From Prochlorococcus marinus XMU1406 (GTDB taxonomy: Bacteria; Cyanobacteriota; Cyanobacteriia; PCC-6307; Cyanobiaceae), in the NCBI RefSeq assembly GCF_017696055.1, contig NZ_JAAORG010000003.1, positions 516,955-580,954 on the forward strand: a DNA stretch of 64,000 nt. The letters run 5' to 3'. The notes under the pieces were generated by a model. The model was not told the origin of the DNA, ran no database searches, and saw only the letters and a list, made by a program, of their open reading frames with translations. The translations under genes were made by a program, and so were the position numbers. The first letter of the stretch is position 1, and every line of letters starts with the position of its first letter. Positions 17,953 through 27,341 of this stretch are shown piece by piece.

Positions 17953-19281
17953 GTGAGGCAAAAAGAATTGTTTAAAGAAGAGATTATACATCAATTAGAA
18001 TTACACCCAAGTAGATTAGATAAAGAAAAAATCATCTCAGAAGCAATGGAACAAGGTCTAGATGATTTTTTTGAGGGAATCCGCATGGCACTTGATCCAT
18101 TGGTAACTTTTGGTGTAAAAATTGTTCCTGAAAAAGAGAATGAAAAAAGTCAAAATTTTTTATGGAAAGATTTTAGAGAATTAGCAAACAAGCTTATTCA
18201 AAGAGAACTTACTGGTCACGCTGCTCGCGATGCAATTATTATGGCTATGGAATCTGCCACAAAAGAAGAGTGGAATGGATTTTATAGACGAGTTTTAATT
18301 AAAGATCTTAGATGCGGTGTATCTGAAAAAACAATCAACAAGATAGCCAAGAAATTTCCAAAATATGCGATTCCTATTTTTTCTTGTCCTTTAGCTCACG
18401 ACAGTGCAAATCATGAAAAAAAAATGATAGGAAAAAAGCAAATTGAAATCAAATTAGATGGTGTTCGCGTCTTAACAATAATTAGACAAAATAAAGTAGA
18501 AATGTTTTCTCGTAATGGAAAACAATTCCATAATTTTGGTCATATTATCTCAGAAATAGAAAAAGTCCTAAAAGAAGATCCTGCACCTCATGACTTAGTC
18601 CTAGATGGTGAAGTAATGAGTGCTAACTTTCAAGATTTAATGAAACAGGTTCATAGAAAAGATGGTAAACAAACAAAAGACGCAGTTCTTCACCTATTTG
18701 ACTTATGTCCCCTTGAAAAATTCCAAAAAGGGAGTTGGAACACTAGTCAAACAGCAAGAAGTTTACTAGTAAAAGAATGGGTAGCAAAACATTCTATGCT
18801 TCTAAGACATATAAAAACACTTGAATGGGAAAATGTAGATCTCGACACCATTGAGGGACAGAAAAGATTTGTAGAGCTGAATAAATCTGCCGTGGAAGGT
18901 GGATATGAAGGAGTAATGATTAAAGATCCTAATGCTATTTATGAATGTAAAAGAACACACAGTTGGTTAAAAGCAAAACCTTTCATTGAAGTCACTTTAA
19001 AGGTTGTATCGGTTGAGGAAGGCACAGGTCGCAATAAAGGTAGACTAGGGGCTGTCCTAGTAGAAGGGGAAGATGATGGCCATGAATACAGTCTTAGTTG
19101 TGGAAGCGGATTTAGTGATATCCAACGTGAAGAATATTGGTCAAAACGGAATCAACTTATTGGTCAACTTGTAGAAATCAGAGCTGATGCTAAAACGAAA
19201 TCCAAGGATGCGGTGGCTTTTAGTCTTAGGTTTCCAAGATTCAAATGCTTTAGAGGATTTAAAGCTGGAGAAAAAGTTTAA
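17953..19281 (+). CDS. ATP-dependent DNA ligase, phage T4 type
   Basis: This 442-residue protein has all nucleotidyltransferase motifs: I KLDG with the AMP-accepting lysine at residue 167, III VLDGEVM, IIIa HLFDLCPLE, IV EGVMIKD, V WLKAKP and an OB-fold end with SLRFPRF. The 166-residue N-terminal region (ELTGHAARDAI, VLIKDLRCGVS) resembles that of T4 ligase gp30 rather than LigB/LigD. Bacteria normally rely on NAD-dependent LigA, so this is a second ligase, perhaps for repair, and possibly of phage origin. It starts at GTG 17953, 9 bases after the upstream gene. Base composition looks like its neighbours, so any transfer is old. Confidence 0.93.
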   Translation: MRQKELFKEEIIHQLELHPSRLDKEKIISEAMEQGLDDFFEGIRMALDPLVTFGVKIVPEKENEKSQNFLWKDFRELANKLIQRELTGHAARDAIIMAMESATKEEWNGFYRRVLIKDLRCGVSEKTINKIAKKFPKYAIPIFSCPLAHDSANHEKKMIGKKQIEIKLDGVRVLTIIRQNKVEMFSRNGKQFHNFGHIISEIEKVLKEDPAPHDLVLDGEVMSANFQDLMKQVHRKDGKQTKDAVLHLFDLCPLEKFQKGSWNTSQTARSLLVKEWVAKHSMLLRHIKTLEWENVDLDTIEGQKRFVELNKSAVEGGYEGVMIKDPNAIYECKRTHSWLKAKPFIEVTLKVVSVEEGTGRNKGRLGAVLVEGEDDGHEYSLSCGSGFSDIQREEYWSKRNQLIGQLVEIRADAKTKSKDAVAFSLRFPRFKCFRGFKAGEKV

Positions 19282-19398
19282 ATTTTAAAAAATAATATTC
19301 AACAAAGTAGTCAATGAAAAATGTGGTTTTTAAGTAAAAAAACTAAAAATCTTGGCTATAAAATGTCAGAATAATTATAAGGACTTTTTGAGAGACTT

Positions 19399-19551
19399 AT
19401 GACGAAGAAAACAGTTTTCAACTTTATCAAAACGCCTTGTGGACAGGCAAAATATATCGAATTAGAAGCCAACAAAACTTTACTAGGTAAATTAAGGCTT
19501 TTATGGTTTATCTTAATTGCATCTATTAGAGATTGGAATATTAAAGAGTAA
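19399..19551 (+). CDS. Small 50-residue protein, function unknown
   Basis: An ATG at 19399 opens a 50-codon frame (MTKKTVFNFIKTPCGQAKYI to the end IRDWNIKE, TAA at 19549). AAGGA at 19378-19382 lies upstream but at a long distance. A hydrophobic stretch LLWFILIASI sits near residue 34. TTGGCT and TTATAA, 17 bases apart, could form a promoter in the gap after the ligase gene. It ends 4 bases before the end of the convergent VTT gene. Its coding nature rests on codon-like composition and a good fit into the gap; it has no recognised domain. Confidence 0.55.
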   Translation: MTKKTVFNFIKTPCGQAKYIELEANKTLLGKLRLLWFILIASIRDWNIKE

Positions 19552-19555
19552 ATTC

Positions 19556-20152
19556 TTAGGAGTTTTCAAAATATTCCCTGGAGTATTTAGCTGAGAAATA
19601 TACAACTAAAAAAGTTGAAATAATTCCAACAATAGTCATATATAAATTATTTGGTGATTGCACATTTTTTAGCTCCTGGATATTTTTTGCCAAACTACCT
19701 ATGGAGCAATAAAGAAAAGTTCCTGGAATTATTCCAAGAAGACCAAGAGCGAAATCTCGAAATTTAACATTATTTAAACCATAAAAATAATTAAGAATAC
19801 TGAAGGGAAATATCGGCGATAATCTAGCTAAAAAAATTAATTTAAGTCCGCCTTTTTCTACTACTTTTTCCATAACACTTAATTTTGGATAACGGCTAAA
19901 AAGATTTTTTAGCTTTTTTGAAAAAAAACTTTTTGATACAAAAAAAGCAACTGATGCTCCTATGGAAGCGGAGAAAAAAACTATAATTGATCCTAAATAT
20001 GAGCCATATAAAAAACCTGATAATAAAGATAACCAAGAAGCTGGAAGTATTAATAAAACAATTAAAATATAAATGCAAACAAACGAAAATATCCCAATTC
20101 CAGTATTAAAAAAAAAAGACAAATTATAAATATTTTCAAGAAATATATTCAT
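19556..20152 (-). CDS. TVP38/TMEM64 family membrane protein (VTT domain)
   Basis: A 198-residue protein with about five or six hydrophobic segments. The VTT domain signature is seen in LPASWLSLLSGFLYG near residue 38, a phenylalanine-rich helical part, and LARLSPIFPFSILNYFYGL near 110. Family members are scramblase-like or transport-related inner-membrane proteins; the cyanobacterial substrate is unknown. I chose ATG 20152 over the in-frame TTG 20158, which would overlap the valS stop. It lies directly behind valS and is probably co-transcribed. Confidence 0.85.
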   Translation of the reverse strand: MNIFLENIYNLSFFFNTGIGIFSFVCIYILIVLLILPASWLSLLSGFLYGSYLGSIIVFFSASIGASVAFFVSKSFFSKKLKNLFSRYPKLSVMEKVVEKGGLKLIFLARLSPIFPFSILNYFYGLNNVKFRDFALGLLGIIPGTFLYCSIGSLAKNIQELKNVQSPNNLYMTIVGIISTFLVVYFSAKYSREYFENS

Positions 20153-20154
20153 TC

Positions 20155-22911
20155 TCAATTCAAAAGTTCGAGTTTTTTAGTAATTCTCTCCATTTGTACC
20201 GAACCCTCATTTAATTTAAATCTACATTCATCAACAATATCTTTTGGAGCCTTATCCACGAAATTTTTATTAGATAATCTCTTATTTAAATTATCTAACT
20301 CAATAGTCACCTTTTTTAAATCCTTGTTTAACCTTTCCTTTAATGCATCTATATTTACAAAATCCTGAAAAGGTAAGTAAACCTCTAAATCACTAATTAT
20401 CCCAGAAAAAGATTTAGCAAACTCTTTTTTATCAACATCATTAGGTTTAAAAATAAATACTTCAGAAGATTTAGTTAAGGTTTGAATATCATCAACTAAA
20501 ATTTTTAAAAAATCAATCAATTCATCATTATCTGAAATTAAGTAAACAGGAACTTTTTCTGATGGCTTGAGGCCTAATTCAGCTCTCAAATTTCTAATCA
20601 ATCTAATAATTTCAAAGAGTTGCTGAAAGGAATTATCAAGCTTATTATCAACAAATTTATTTTCTTGGGTTGGCCATTTTTGAAGAGATAATAATTCTTC
20701 ATCTGGTTGAAGTTGCAGTACATGCCAAAGTTCTTCAGTAATGTGCGGCATAAAAGGATGAATCATCACCAAAATATCATTGAGCACTTTTATTAAAACC
20801 TTTTCAGATATTTTTCTATTAATAGTCTCTTTATTATTAAACCTTTGTTTAGCAAATTCTACATACCAGTCACAAAAATCATTCCACGTAAATTCATATA
20901 GTAGTTTCGCAGATTCTCCCAATTTATATTCTTTCAACAAAGCAGTGACCTTTGTATTTACCTTATTCAGTTTAGATAAAATCCACTTATCACATAACTC
21001 TAAAGAAGTTTCATCACTGTCATTAAGCGAATAATTATTGTTAGAAGTTTTATTAATTAATGCAAATTTAGTTGCATTCCATAATTTATTCGCAAAATTT
21101 CTTGAAGCTTCAACAGTTGAAGATGTATCTTTTTTTCGATCAAAATCAAGCCGAATATCTTGTCCAGCTCCTGCAACTTCTCGAATCAAAGCAAATCGCA
21201 AAGCATCAGAACCATATTTATCAATTAATAGTATTGGATCAATACCATTTCCTGAACTTTTACTCATTTTTTTATTATTTTCATCTCGAACTAGACCATG
21301 AATATAAACATCCTTAAAAGGAATATTATTCGTAAAAGTATTCCCCATCATTGTCATTCTGGCCACCCAGAAGAAAATAATATCAAAACCCGTTACAAGG
21401 ACACTATTTGGATACCATTTTTTAAAATCGGGGTCATTTGTATTTGGCCAACCAAGGGTTGAGAAAGGCCATAAACCACTTGAAAACCAAGTATCCAAAA
21501 CATCTTTATCACGAACCAATTTAATATTTAATCCAAATTGTTTATTAGCTTTGATTAAGGCATCCTCTTCATTTCTTGCAACGACATATGGAGTATTTTG
21601 TTCTATTGTGTCTTGAGAGTCATTTAAAACGTACCATGCTGGTATTTGGTGACCCCACCATAATTGCCTACTGATACACCAATCATTGATATTCTCTAAC
21701 CAATCCTTATAAACTTTCTCCCAGCGTGAGGGAATAAACAATGGTTTTTTAGAATCAATTTCATTAAGACATCCTTGAGATATTTCATCCATTTTCAAAA
21801 ACCATTGTGTTGATAATAAAGGTTCAATTGGCACCTTACCTCTATCAGAAAAAGGAACAGTATGTTTATAGTCCTCTATCTTTGTCAAAAGGTCTAAGTT
21901 ATCCAATTCTTTGATGATTTTCTTTCTAGCCTCATATCTATCTAAATTTTGAAATTTGCCTGCATTAATATTTAAAGTTCCATCCTTGTTCATTACATTA
22001 ATCTGCTTTAAGTTATGCCTTTTTCCTATTGCAAAATCATTTGGATCGTGGGCTGGAGTAACCTTGACACATCCTGTACCAAAATCTTTATCAACATGTG
22101 AATCAGCGATAATAGGTATTTCTCTATCAACGAAAGGGACTTTTACTTTGACGCCAATAAATTCTTTATATCTATTATCATCAGGATTAACTGCCACAGC
22201 AGTATCGCCCAAAAGAGTTTCTGGCCTTGTTGTTGCAACCTCTAAGTACTTATCCAACTGTTCGCCACTTTCAGAAATTAAATGGTATTTAAAATACCAT
22301 AAATGACCATTTACTTCTTGCATTTCAACTTCAAGATCACTTACGGCAGATTGAGATTCAGGACACCAATTTACTAAATATTCACCTCTATAAATTAAAT
22401 TCTTTTTATAAAGAATATTAAAAGCCTCAACAACTGCCTCATTTAATTTTTGATCCAGAGTAAATCTTTCTCGAGTCCAGTCAACTGAATATCCTATCCT
22501 TTTTAATTGAGAAACTATTCTGCCACCACTTTGTTCTTTCCAGTTCCATGCTCTTTTAAGAAATTCATCTCTTCCAACATTCTCGCTTGTTTTACCCTCG
22601 CTTTTTAATTGTTTTTCGAGAATAGTTTGAACAGCTATTGAAGCATGATCAGTACCTGGTAAACACAAAACATTCTTACCTAAAAGTCTTTGAAAACGAA
22701 CTACAACATCTATCAAAGCTGTATTAAATGCATGTCCCATATGCAAAGATCCAGTTACATTTGGCGGGGGTATAACAATACAAAAAGGTTCTCCTTCATC
22801 CTCAGGGTTAGGACTAAACGCCTTTAAACTTTCCCATTTTTCCTGCCACTTTTTCTCTACTTCAAAAGGTGAATAATTCTCTAAAGATAATTGATCATTC
22901 ATCTCTGTCAT
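20155..22911 (-). CDS. valS: Valyl-tRNA synthetase
   Basis: A class I aminoacyl-tRNA synthetase of about 918 residues. The HIGH signature appears as GSLHMGHAFN near residue 54, the editing domain holds EVATTRPETLLGDTAV, the KMSKS loop is NKKMSKSSGNG near 550, and a C-terminal coiled coil (NKDLKKVTIELDNLNKRLSN) follows, as in other ValRS. ATG 22911 is chosen over an in-frame TTG two codons upstream; ATG 22902 is also possible. The upstream gap contains two hairpins but no T-box. A tRNA-Val gene lies about 450 bases upstream on the same strand, so synthetase and one of its substrates are neighbours. Confidence 0.97.
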   Translation of the reverse strand: MTEMNDQLSLENYSPFEVEKKWQEKWESLKAFSPNPEDEGEPFCIVIPPPNVTGSLHMGHAFNTALIDVVVRFQRLLGKNVLCLPGTDHASIAVQTILEKQLKSEGKTSENVGRDEFLKRAWNWKEQSGGRIVSQLKRIGYSVDWTRERFTLDQKLNEAVVEAFNILYKKNLIYRGEYLVNWCPESQSAVSDLEVEMQEVNGHLWYFKYHLISESGEQLDKYLEVATTRPETLLGDTAVAVNPDDNRYKEFIGVKVKVPFVDREIPIIADSHVDKDFGTGCVKVTPAHDPNDFAIGKRHNLKQINVMNKDGTLNINAGKFQNLDRYEARKKIIKELDNLDLLTKIEDYKHTVPFSDRGKVPIEPLLSTQWFLKMDEISQGCLNEIDSKKPLFIPSRWEKVYKDWLENINDWCISRQLWWGHQIPAWYVLNDSQDTIEQNTPYVVARNEEDALIKANKQFGLNIKLVRDKDVLDTWFSSGLWPFSTLGWPNTNDPDFKKWYPNSVLVTGFDIIFFWVARMTMMGNTFTNNIPFKDVYIHGLVRDENNKKMSKSSGNGIDPILLIDKYGSDALRFALIREVAGAGQDIRLDFDRKKDTSSTVEASRNFANKLWNATKFALINKTSNNNYSLNDSDETSLELCDKWILSKLNKVNTKVTALLKEYKLGESAKLLYEFTWNDFCDWYVEFAKQRFNNKETINRKISEKVLIKVLNDILVMIHPFMPHITEELWHVLQLQPDEELLSLQKWPTQENKFVDNKLDNSFQQLFEIIRLIRNLRAELGLKPSEKVPVYLISDNDELIDFLKILVDDIQTLTKSSEVFIFKPNDVDKKEFAKSFSGIISDLEVYLPFQDFVNIDALKERLNKDLKKVTIELDNLNKRLSNKNFVDKAPKDIVDECRFKLNEGSVQMERITKKLELLN

Positions 22912-22927
22912 ATGCAAATTTTATTTC

Positions 22928-23005
22928 AATAAACTTTTTGTTTATTTTATCTTGATAGCAGCCAATTAATGAAAATAATATTAGTTTGCAAAAAAAAGGC
23001 AAATT
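22928..23005 (-). other. Two inverted repeats in the valS leader region
   Basis: The gap between the Fe-S carrier gene and valS holds AATAAAC/GTTTATT (7-bp perfect arms around TTTTT, 22928-22946) and AGTTTGC/GCAAATT (7-bp arms with one G-T pair, 22983-23005). The second follows directly after the carrier stop codon and could mark its 3' end. Neither is followed by a good T tract on the minus strand. Confidence 0.3.
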
Positions 23006-23009
23006 CATT

Positions 23010-23363
23010 CTACAAAAGTTTGAAGCCAGAACCGCAGGAACAACGTTTTGCATTTTTTGGTGTTGAAATAAGAAATCCACCACCGCTTAAATCACCGTAA
23101 TAATCTAATTTTAAATCTTTCAGTAAATTAAACTTTTTTACATCCGCGTATAAAGTAACTCCTTCAGTTCTTGAAATAGGGGATCCATTACATGTACCTG
23201 GCCTTAATTTAATATGCATCCATCCTTCAGAACAATTTGTATCCTCAACCAAATCAATTGACATTTCTCCAGGAGAACCTCCAAAAGAACATTGCCTAGA
23301 TAATTCGGAAGCAGCGCTTTGACTGATTGAAAGATTGACGATCTCAGTAATTAGAAAAATAAT
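23010..23363 (-). CDS. A-type iron-sulfur carrier (HesB/IscA-like)
   Basis: The product ends in CSCGSGFKLL, a variant of the C-terminal CGCG motif of IscA/ErpA-type carriers, preceded by GDLSGGGFLISTPKNAKRC and a family-like N-terminus (NLSISQSAASELSRQ). These proteins hold and deliver Fe-S clusters or iron. The frame has no ATG, GTG or TTG between the tRNA-Val 3' end at 23368 and the internal ATG at 23264, which would cut off the conserved N-terminus. I list it from ATT 23363; ATT 23360, ATT 23351 and ATC 23342 are alternatives. An ATG at 23396 inside the tRNA is in frame but would encode tRNA sequence. Confidence 0.75.
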   Translation of the reverse strand: MIFLITEIVNLSISQSAASELSRQCSFGGSPGEMSIDLVEDTNCSEGWMHIKLRPGTCNGSPISRTEGVTLYADVKKFNLLKDLKLDYYGDLSGGGFLISTPKNAKRCSCGSGFKLL

Positions 23364-23367
23364 AAAT

Positions 23368-23438
<71 letters not shown>

Positions 23439-23468
23439 TCATAATAAATCATTCTAATGGATGAAGTT

Positions 23469-23499
23469 GAAATATTTATACTAAGTATTTAAATATTTC
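23469..23499. promoter_or_regulatory. Hyphenated palindrome between tRNA-Val and mazG
   Basis: GAAATATTT at 23469-23477 is the exact reverse complement of AAATATTTC at 23491-23499. Inside, ATACT-A-AGTAT forms a second, inner palindrome, so the 31-base element is symmetric with a 2-base offset. It sits in the 98-base divergent gap, where promoters for tRNA-Val and mazG must lie. It may be an operator or a cruciform-prone element. Confidence 0.4.
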
Positions 23500-23536
23500 A
23501 TGATTAAGGCAAAATTGAATTAATAAAATATATACT

Positions 23537-24382
23537 ATGTCCTCAAACGATAGATATAACTTGCAAAAAAATTCCGATTTAAAGACTTTAGAGAGCTTTA
23601 AAATTTTAATATCTAATGTCAAATCATTGAAAGATAAAACTTGGGGATGCCCATGGCAGAAAATACAGTCTCATAAATCATTAATCCCATTTTTAAATGA
23701 AGAAAGTAGTGAATTTATAGATGCAATATATGAAAAAAATGCGGATAACATCTGTGAAGAGTTAGGCGATCTTTTATTACAAGTAATGCTGCATTCTGAA
23801 ATCGGTTACGAAAACAAAGAATTTGAACTAAATGATGTTATAAAAAATCTGAACAAGAAAATTATTAATAGACATCCATATATTTTTAACAAAAAAGAAA
23901 AAGTATCTCTAGAAAAATCGCAACAGATTTGGGAAAATATTAAAAATTCAGAAAAAGAAGCAACTCATATTGAATCATCGATTAGTAAAAATTTAAATTT
24001 GAAAATCAAAAATTTACCGCCAACTTTTGGAACAGATAAAATCACAAACGTTGTTAAAAAATATGGTTTTAAATGGGAGAGTACCGATCAGATTTTTGAA
24101 AAGTTAGAAGAAGAGATTAATGAATTAAAGGAAGCAATAAAAAGTAAAAATGATTCAGACATAAAAAATGAATATGGGGATATTTACTTTACCCTTCTGA
24201 ATCTCTCAAACTTTTTAAAAATAAATCCTGAATCAGCTCTTCAAAAAACTAATAAAAAATTTTTAGAGAGATTCTCAATCATTGAACATTATGCGAGAGA
24301 TAATATTAAAAAACAAACCCCTAAAGATTTTCAACGGCTTTGGCAAATAGCCAAGCAAAAACTTAAAAGAAAAAATTCTTAA
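23537..24382 (+). CDS. mazG: Nucleoside triphosphate pyrophosphohydrolase MazG
   Basis: MazG hydrolyses NTPs to NMP and pyrophosphate and may clean damaged nucleotides or lower stress alarmone levels. The 281-residue protein has two tandem MazG domains: the first with WGCPWQKIQSHKSLIPFLNE near residue 36 and EELGDLLLQVMLHSEIG near 76; the second with FEKLEEEINELKEAI near 187 and EYGDIYFTLLNLSNFL. Length fits the tandem form. It is first in a plus-strand series and ends 6 bases before speE. Confidence 0.93.
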   Translation: MSSNDRYNLQKNSDLKTLESFKILISNVKSLKDKTWGCPWQKIQSHKSLIPFLNEESSEFIDAIYEKNADNICEELGDLLLQVMLHSEIGYENKEFELNDVIKNLNKKIINRHPYIFNKKEKVSLEKSQQIWENIKNSEKEATHIESSISKNLNLKIKNLPPTFGTDKITNVVKKYGFKWESTDQIFEKLEEEINELKEAIKSKNDSDIKNEYGDIYFTLLNLSNFLKINPESALQKTNKKFLERFSIIEHYARDNIKKQTPKDFQRLWQIAKQKLKRKNS

Positions 24383-24388
24383 AAAAAA

Positions 24389-25240
24389 ATGACTCATATT
24401 TCAACATGGATAGATGAATATCATAAAGGCTCAAGATTCGGCCTAAATGGAGAAATCTTAATTAAACAAAACTCAAAATATCAAGAAATTATTGTTATTG
24501 AAAATGAATATTATGGCAGAGCTCTAATGCTAGATGGTTGTTGGATGACATCATTAAAAGACGAGAAATATTATCATGAGTGTCTTGTGCATCCAGCATT
24601 AAGTAGCATTGACGAAAAATCTAATGTACTAATTATTGGTGGGGGAGACGGCGGTACAGCAAGAGAATGCGTTAAATACTCTCAAATATCAAAAATTGAT
24701 CTGGTAGAGATTGATGAGGAAGTAATCAAAATATCTAAAAAATTTTTAAAAGAAATTGGGGGCGAAGCATGGAATGACAAAAGATTAAAGATTCATATTG
24801 ATGATGGTGTTCAATGGGTAAAAAAAACAAGAGCTAATTTTTACGACGTTATATTTATAGATTGTTCAGATCCCTCAGAATTTTCAGATTTATTATTTTC
24901 AGATTCGTTTTATAGAGAATGCAAAAGAATTCTTAAAAAAAATGGTATCTTAGCAACGCAAAGCGAATCACCTGAATCCTTCAAAAATATTCACATAAGT
25001 ATTTTGAAAACCCTGAAAAAAATATTTAGAGTCTCTGAAACTATGTATTCTTTTGTGCCTATATACCCTAGTGGCATTTGGAGTTGGACATTCGCCTCTG
25101 AAGAAGTTCTAAATCTATCACAGCAAAATTACAATGAAGCCCTGAGAATAGAAAAAGGTTGTGAAATTTGGAATTTAAATTTTCAAAATGCAGCATTCAA
25201 AATGATGCCAAATAAAATAGTGAAAGAGCTCAATTCATAG
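24389..25240 (+). CDS. speE: Spermidine synthase
   Basis: SpeE transfers an aminopropyl group from decarboxylated SAM to putrescine. The 283-residue protein has the N-terminal beta domain, LDGCWMTSLKDEKYYHE with the conserved aspartate and glutamate near residue 50, the nucleotide-binding GGGDGGTARE near 82, and YDVIFIDCSDPSEF near 150. It lies between mazG and speB; its stop and the speB ATG are one base apart, so polyamine genes are coupled. Confidence 0.95.
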   Translation: MTHISTWIDEYHKGSRFGLNGEILIKQNSKYQEIIVIENEYYGRALMLDGCWMTSLKDEKYYHECLVHPALSSIDEKSNVLIIGGGDGGTARECVKYSQISKIDLVEIDEEVIKISKKFLKEIGGEAWNDKRLKIHIDDGVQWVKKTRANFYDVIFIDCSDPSEFSDLLFSDSFYRECKRILKKNGILATQSESPESFKNIHISILKTLKKIFRVSETMYSFVPIYPSGIWSWTFASEEVLNLSQQNYNEALRIEKGCEIWNLNFQNAAFKMMPNKIVKELNS

Positions 25241-25241
25241 A

Positions 25242-26123
25242 ATGATAAAAAATTTATTTGATAACGAAAATGCGATTTTTATGGGAGCAAAAAGAAACCC
25301 TGACGATTGCTCAATTGGTATATTTGGAGTCAATTATGATGGAACATGTTCATTCAAACCAGGCGCTAGATTTGGTCCAGAAGCAATAAGACAAGTCAGT
25401 TCTTGTTTAGAAACATATTGTCCAAATCTAAATAAAGACTTAGAGGATATTTTGTATGTTGATTTTGGGTCAATACTAATTGATAAAAATGACTCAAAGT
25501 CAGTTATTGAATCGGTCAAATCAGCAACAAATTTTTTAATTAATAAACGCCTTAGTCCTATTATGCTTGGAGGTGAACACTCTATTACCACAGGTGCTAT
25601 TGAAGCATTAGTAGAAAAATATCCAGATTTGATATTGGTTCAACTAGATGCTCATGCAGATTTAAGAGAATCATATATAGGAAATAAACATAGTCATGCT
25701 TGTACAATGAAAAGATGCTTAGAGGTGCTACCTGAAAAGAAAATTTTGCAAGTAGGAATAAGAAGTGGGACTAAAGAAGAATTTCAAATTATGCATAATA
25801 ACAATCAATTAGTTAACTTTTGCCCAGGCGGAAATGCACAAAATTTAAGACAAGCTCTTCTACCCTACTCTAAGTGTCCAATTTATTTAACAATAGACTT
25901 AGATTGGTTTGATCCCAGTTTATTATCAGGGACGGGAACTCCAGAACCAGGAGGATTTTTTTGGAATGATTTTGAAGAAATCCTGAAAACTTTAAGAGAC
26001 TTTAGAATTGTGGCTTCAGACATTGTGGAATTATCTCCAGAAATTGATACAAGCGGAGTTAGCAGCATAGTTGCAGCCAAAATACTTAGAAGCTTAATTT
26101 TGTCATTAGAAAATATGCAATAA
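25242..26123 (+). CDS. speB: Agmatinase (ureohydrolase family)
   Basis: The enzyme hydrolyses agmatine (or a related guanidino compound) to putrescine and urea. The 293-residue protein carries the binuclear manganese motifs GGEHS near residue 110, DAHADLR near 133 and DLDWFDPSLLSGTGTPEPGG near 218. Arginase cannot be fully excluded by motifs alone, but the adjacent speE makes agmatinase the better call. gcvT follows after 50 bases. Urea released here could be used by urease if the strain has it. Confidence 0.9.
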   Translation: MIKNLFDNENAIFMGAKRNPDDCSIGIFGVNYDGTCSFKPGARFGPEAIRQVSSCLETYCPNLNKDLEDILYVDFGSILIDKNDSKSVIESVKSATNFLINKRLSPIMLGGEHSITTGAIEALVEKYPDLILVQLDAHADLRESYIGNKHSHACTMKRCLEVLPEKKILQVGIRSGTKEEFQIMHNNNQLVNFCPGGNAQNLRQALLPYSKCPIYLTIDLDWFDPSLLSGTGTPEPGGFFWNDFEEILKTLRDFRIVASDIVELSPEIDTSGVSSIVAAKILRSLILSLENMQ

Positions 26124-26173
26124 AAAATTTCTAAACTAAAGTGTAAAAATAGTAAATTAAAATTTAATATTTC

Positions 26174-27286
26174 ATGGATTTGCTTAAAAGTCCTCTGTAT
26201 TCAAAATATGTTCAATCCAATGCAAAATTAGTGAATTTTGCAGGTTGGGAAATGCCGATATCATTTTCAGGATTACTCAAAGAGCATGAATCAGTTAGAT
26301 CTTCAGCAGGATTGTTTGATATTTCTCATATGGGTGTAATTTCTATCAAGGGCATCAATCCAAAGGATTATATTCAAAAATTTTTTCCTACAAATTTACA
26401 CTCCTTTTCAGAAGGTCAGGGACTTTATACAGTAATGCTCAATGAAAAAGGAGGAATAATAGATGACTTAATAATTTATGACCTTGGTATACAAGAAAAT
26501 GATATATCAGAAGTATTGTTAATAGTAAATGCAAGTAGATATGACGAAGATTTTCAGTGGATAAAAAATAATTTAAATAATTATGAAATTTCGATAACAA
26601 ACTTTAAAAAAGACAAAGTACTGTTAGCACTTCAAGGGAAAAACTCATTCGATCTATTTGAAGAATGGGTTGAATCATCGATATCAAATATTCCTAACTT
26701 TGGATGCGAATATAAAATTTTTGAACATATTTCGCCTAAAGAAAAAATCTTCGTTTCGAAGACAGGATATACAGGGGAAAATGGTCTAGAAATACTTTTA
26801 TCTAAAAAAGCAGCAATTAATTTATGGGATTTCTCAATTTCCAAAAATGTTGCACCTTGTGGTTTAGGAGCTAGAGATACTCTTAGACTTGAAGCAGGCA
26901 TGCATCTTTATGGCCAAGACATAAATGAAGAAACTACTCCATATGAAGCAGGGTTAGGATGGCTAGTAAATCTAGAAAATAATCACGAATTCTTTGGAAG
27001 AAGATTTCTTGAAGAGCAGTCAAGATTAGGTATTCAAAAAAAGCTAGTTGGTCTCTCTATAGAAGGTAAAGCAATAGGAAGAAAAGGTTGCGCAGTACTA
27101 AAAGGTGAAGAGAATATTGGAACTATCACTAGCGGCAGTTGGTCTCCAACTAAACAACAAGCTATAGCTTTTGCATACATTAATACTTCGCATGCCTTAA
27201 TAAATAATGAAGTTCAAATACTAATAAGAGGCAAAAAATTCAAAGGGGTTATAACAAAAAGAGCGTTTTATAAAAAGAATTATTAA
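26174..27286 (+). CDS. gcvT: Aminomethyltransferase, glycine cleavage T protein
   Basis: GcvT takes the aminomethyl group from GcvH, releases ammonia and makes methylene-tetrahydrofolate. The 370-residue protein has the [12 protein letters not shown] start near residue 22, [14 protein letters not shown] near 46, the folate-binding region and [14 protein letters not shown] near 230. It is unlinked from gcvH-gcvP, which are 16 kb away on the other strand. No glycine riboswitch was recognised in the 50-base upstream gap. Confidence 0.96.
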   Translation: MDLLKSPLYSKYVQSNAKLVNFAGWEMPISFSGLLKEHESVRSSAGLFDISHMGVISIKGINPKDYIQKFFPTNLHSFSEGQGLYTVMLNEKGGIIDDLIIYDLGIQENDISEVLLIVNASRYDEDFQWIKNNLNNYEISITNFKKDKVLLALQGKNSFDLFEEWVESSISNIPNFGCEYKIFEHISPKEKIFVSKTGYTGENGLEILLSKKAAINLWDFSISKNVAPCGLGARDTLRLEAGMHLYGQDINEETTPYEAGLGWLVNLENNHEFFGRRFLEEQSRLGIQKKLVGLSIEGKAIGRKGCAVLKGEENIGTITSGSWSPTKQQAIAFAYINTSHALINNEVQILIRGKKFKGVITKRAFYKKNY

Positions 27287-27341
27287 CTAAATTTACCCTC
27301 AAAGAATTATTATAAGTTATTGATAAATAAATCATACTTAG

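Noticed and set aside
19296..19306. TATTCAACAAA after the ligase gene as a further origin-type repeat
   Set aside because: It matches 11 of 13 bases of the origin repeat but is isolated and within chance expectation for A+T-rich DNA.
26124..26173. Glycine riboswitch before gcvT
   Set aside because: The 50-base gap is A+T-rich without the conserved purine-rich core or enough length.
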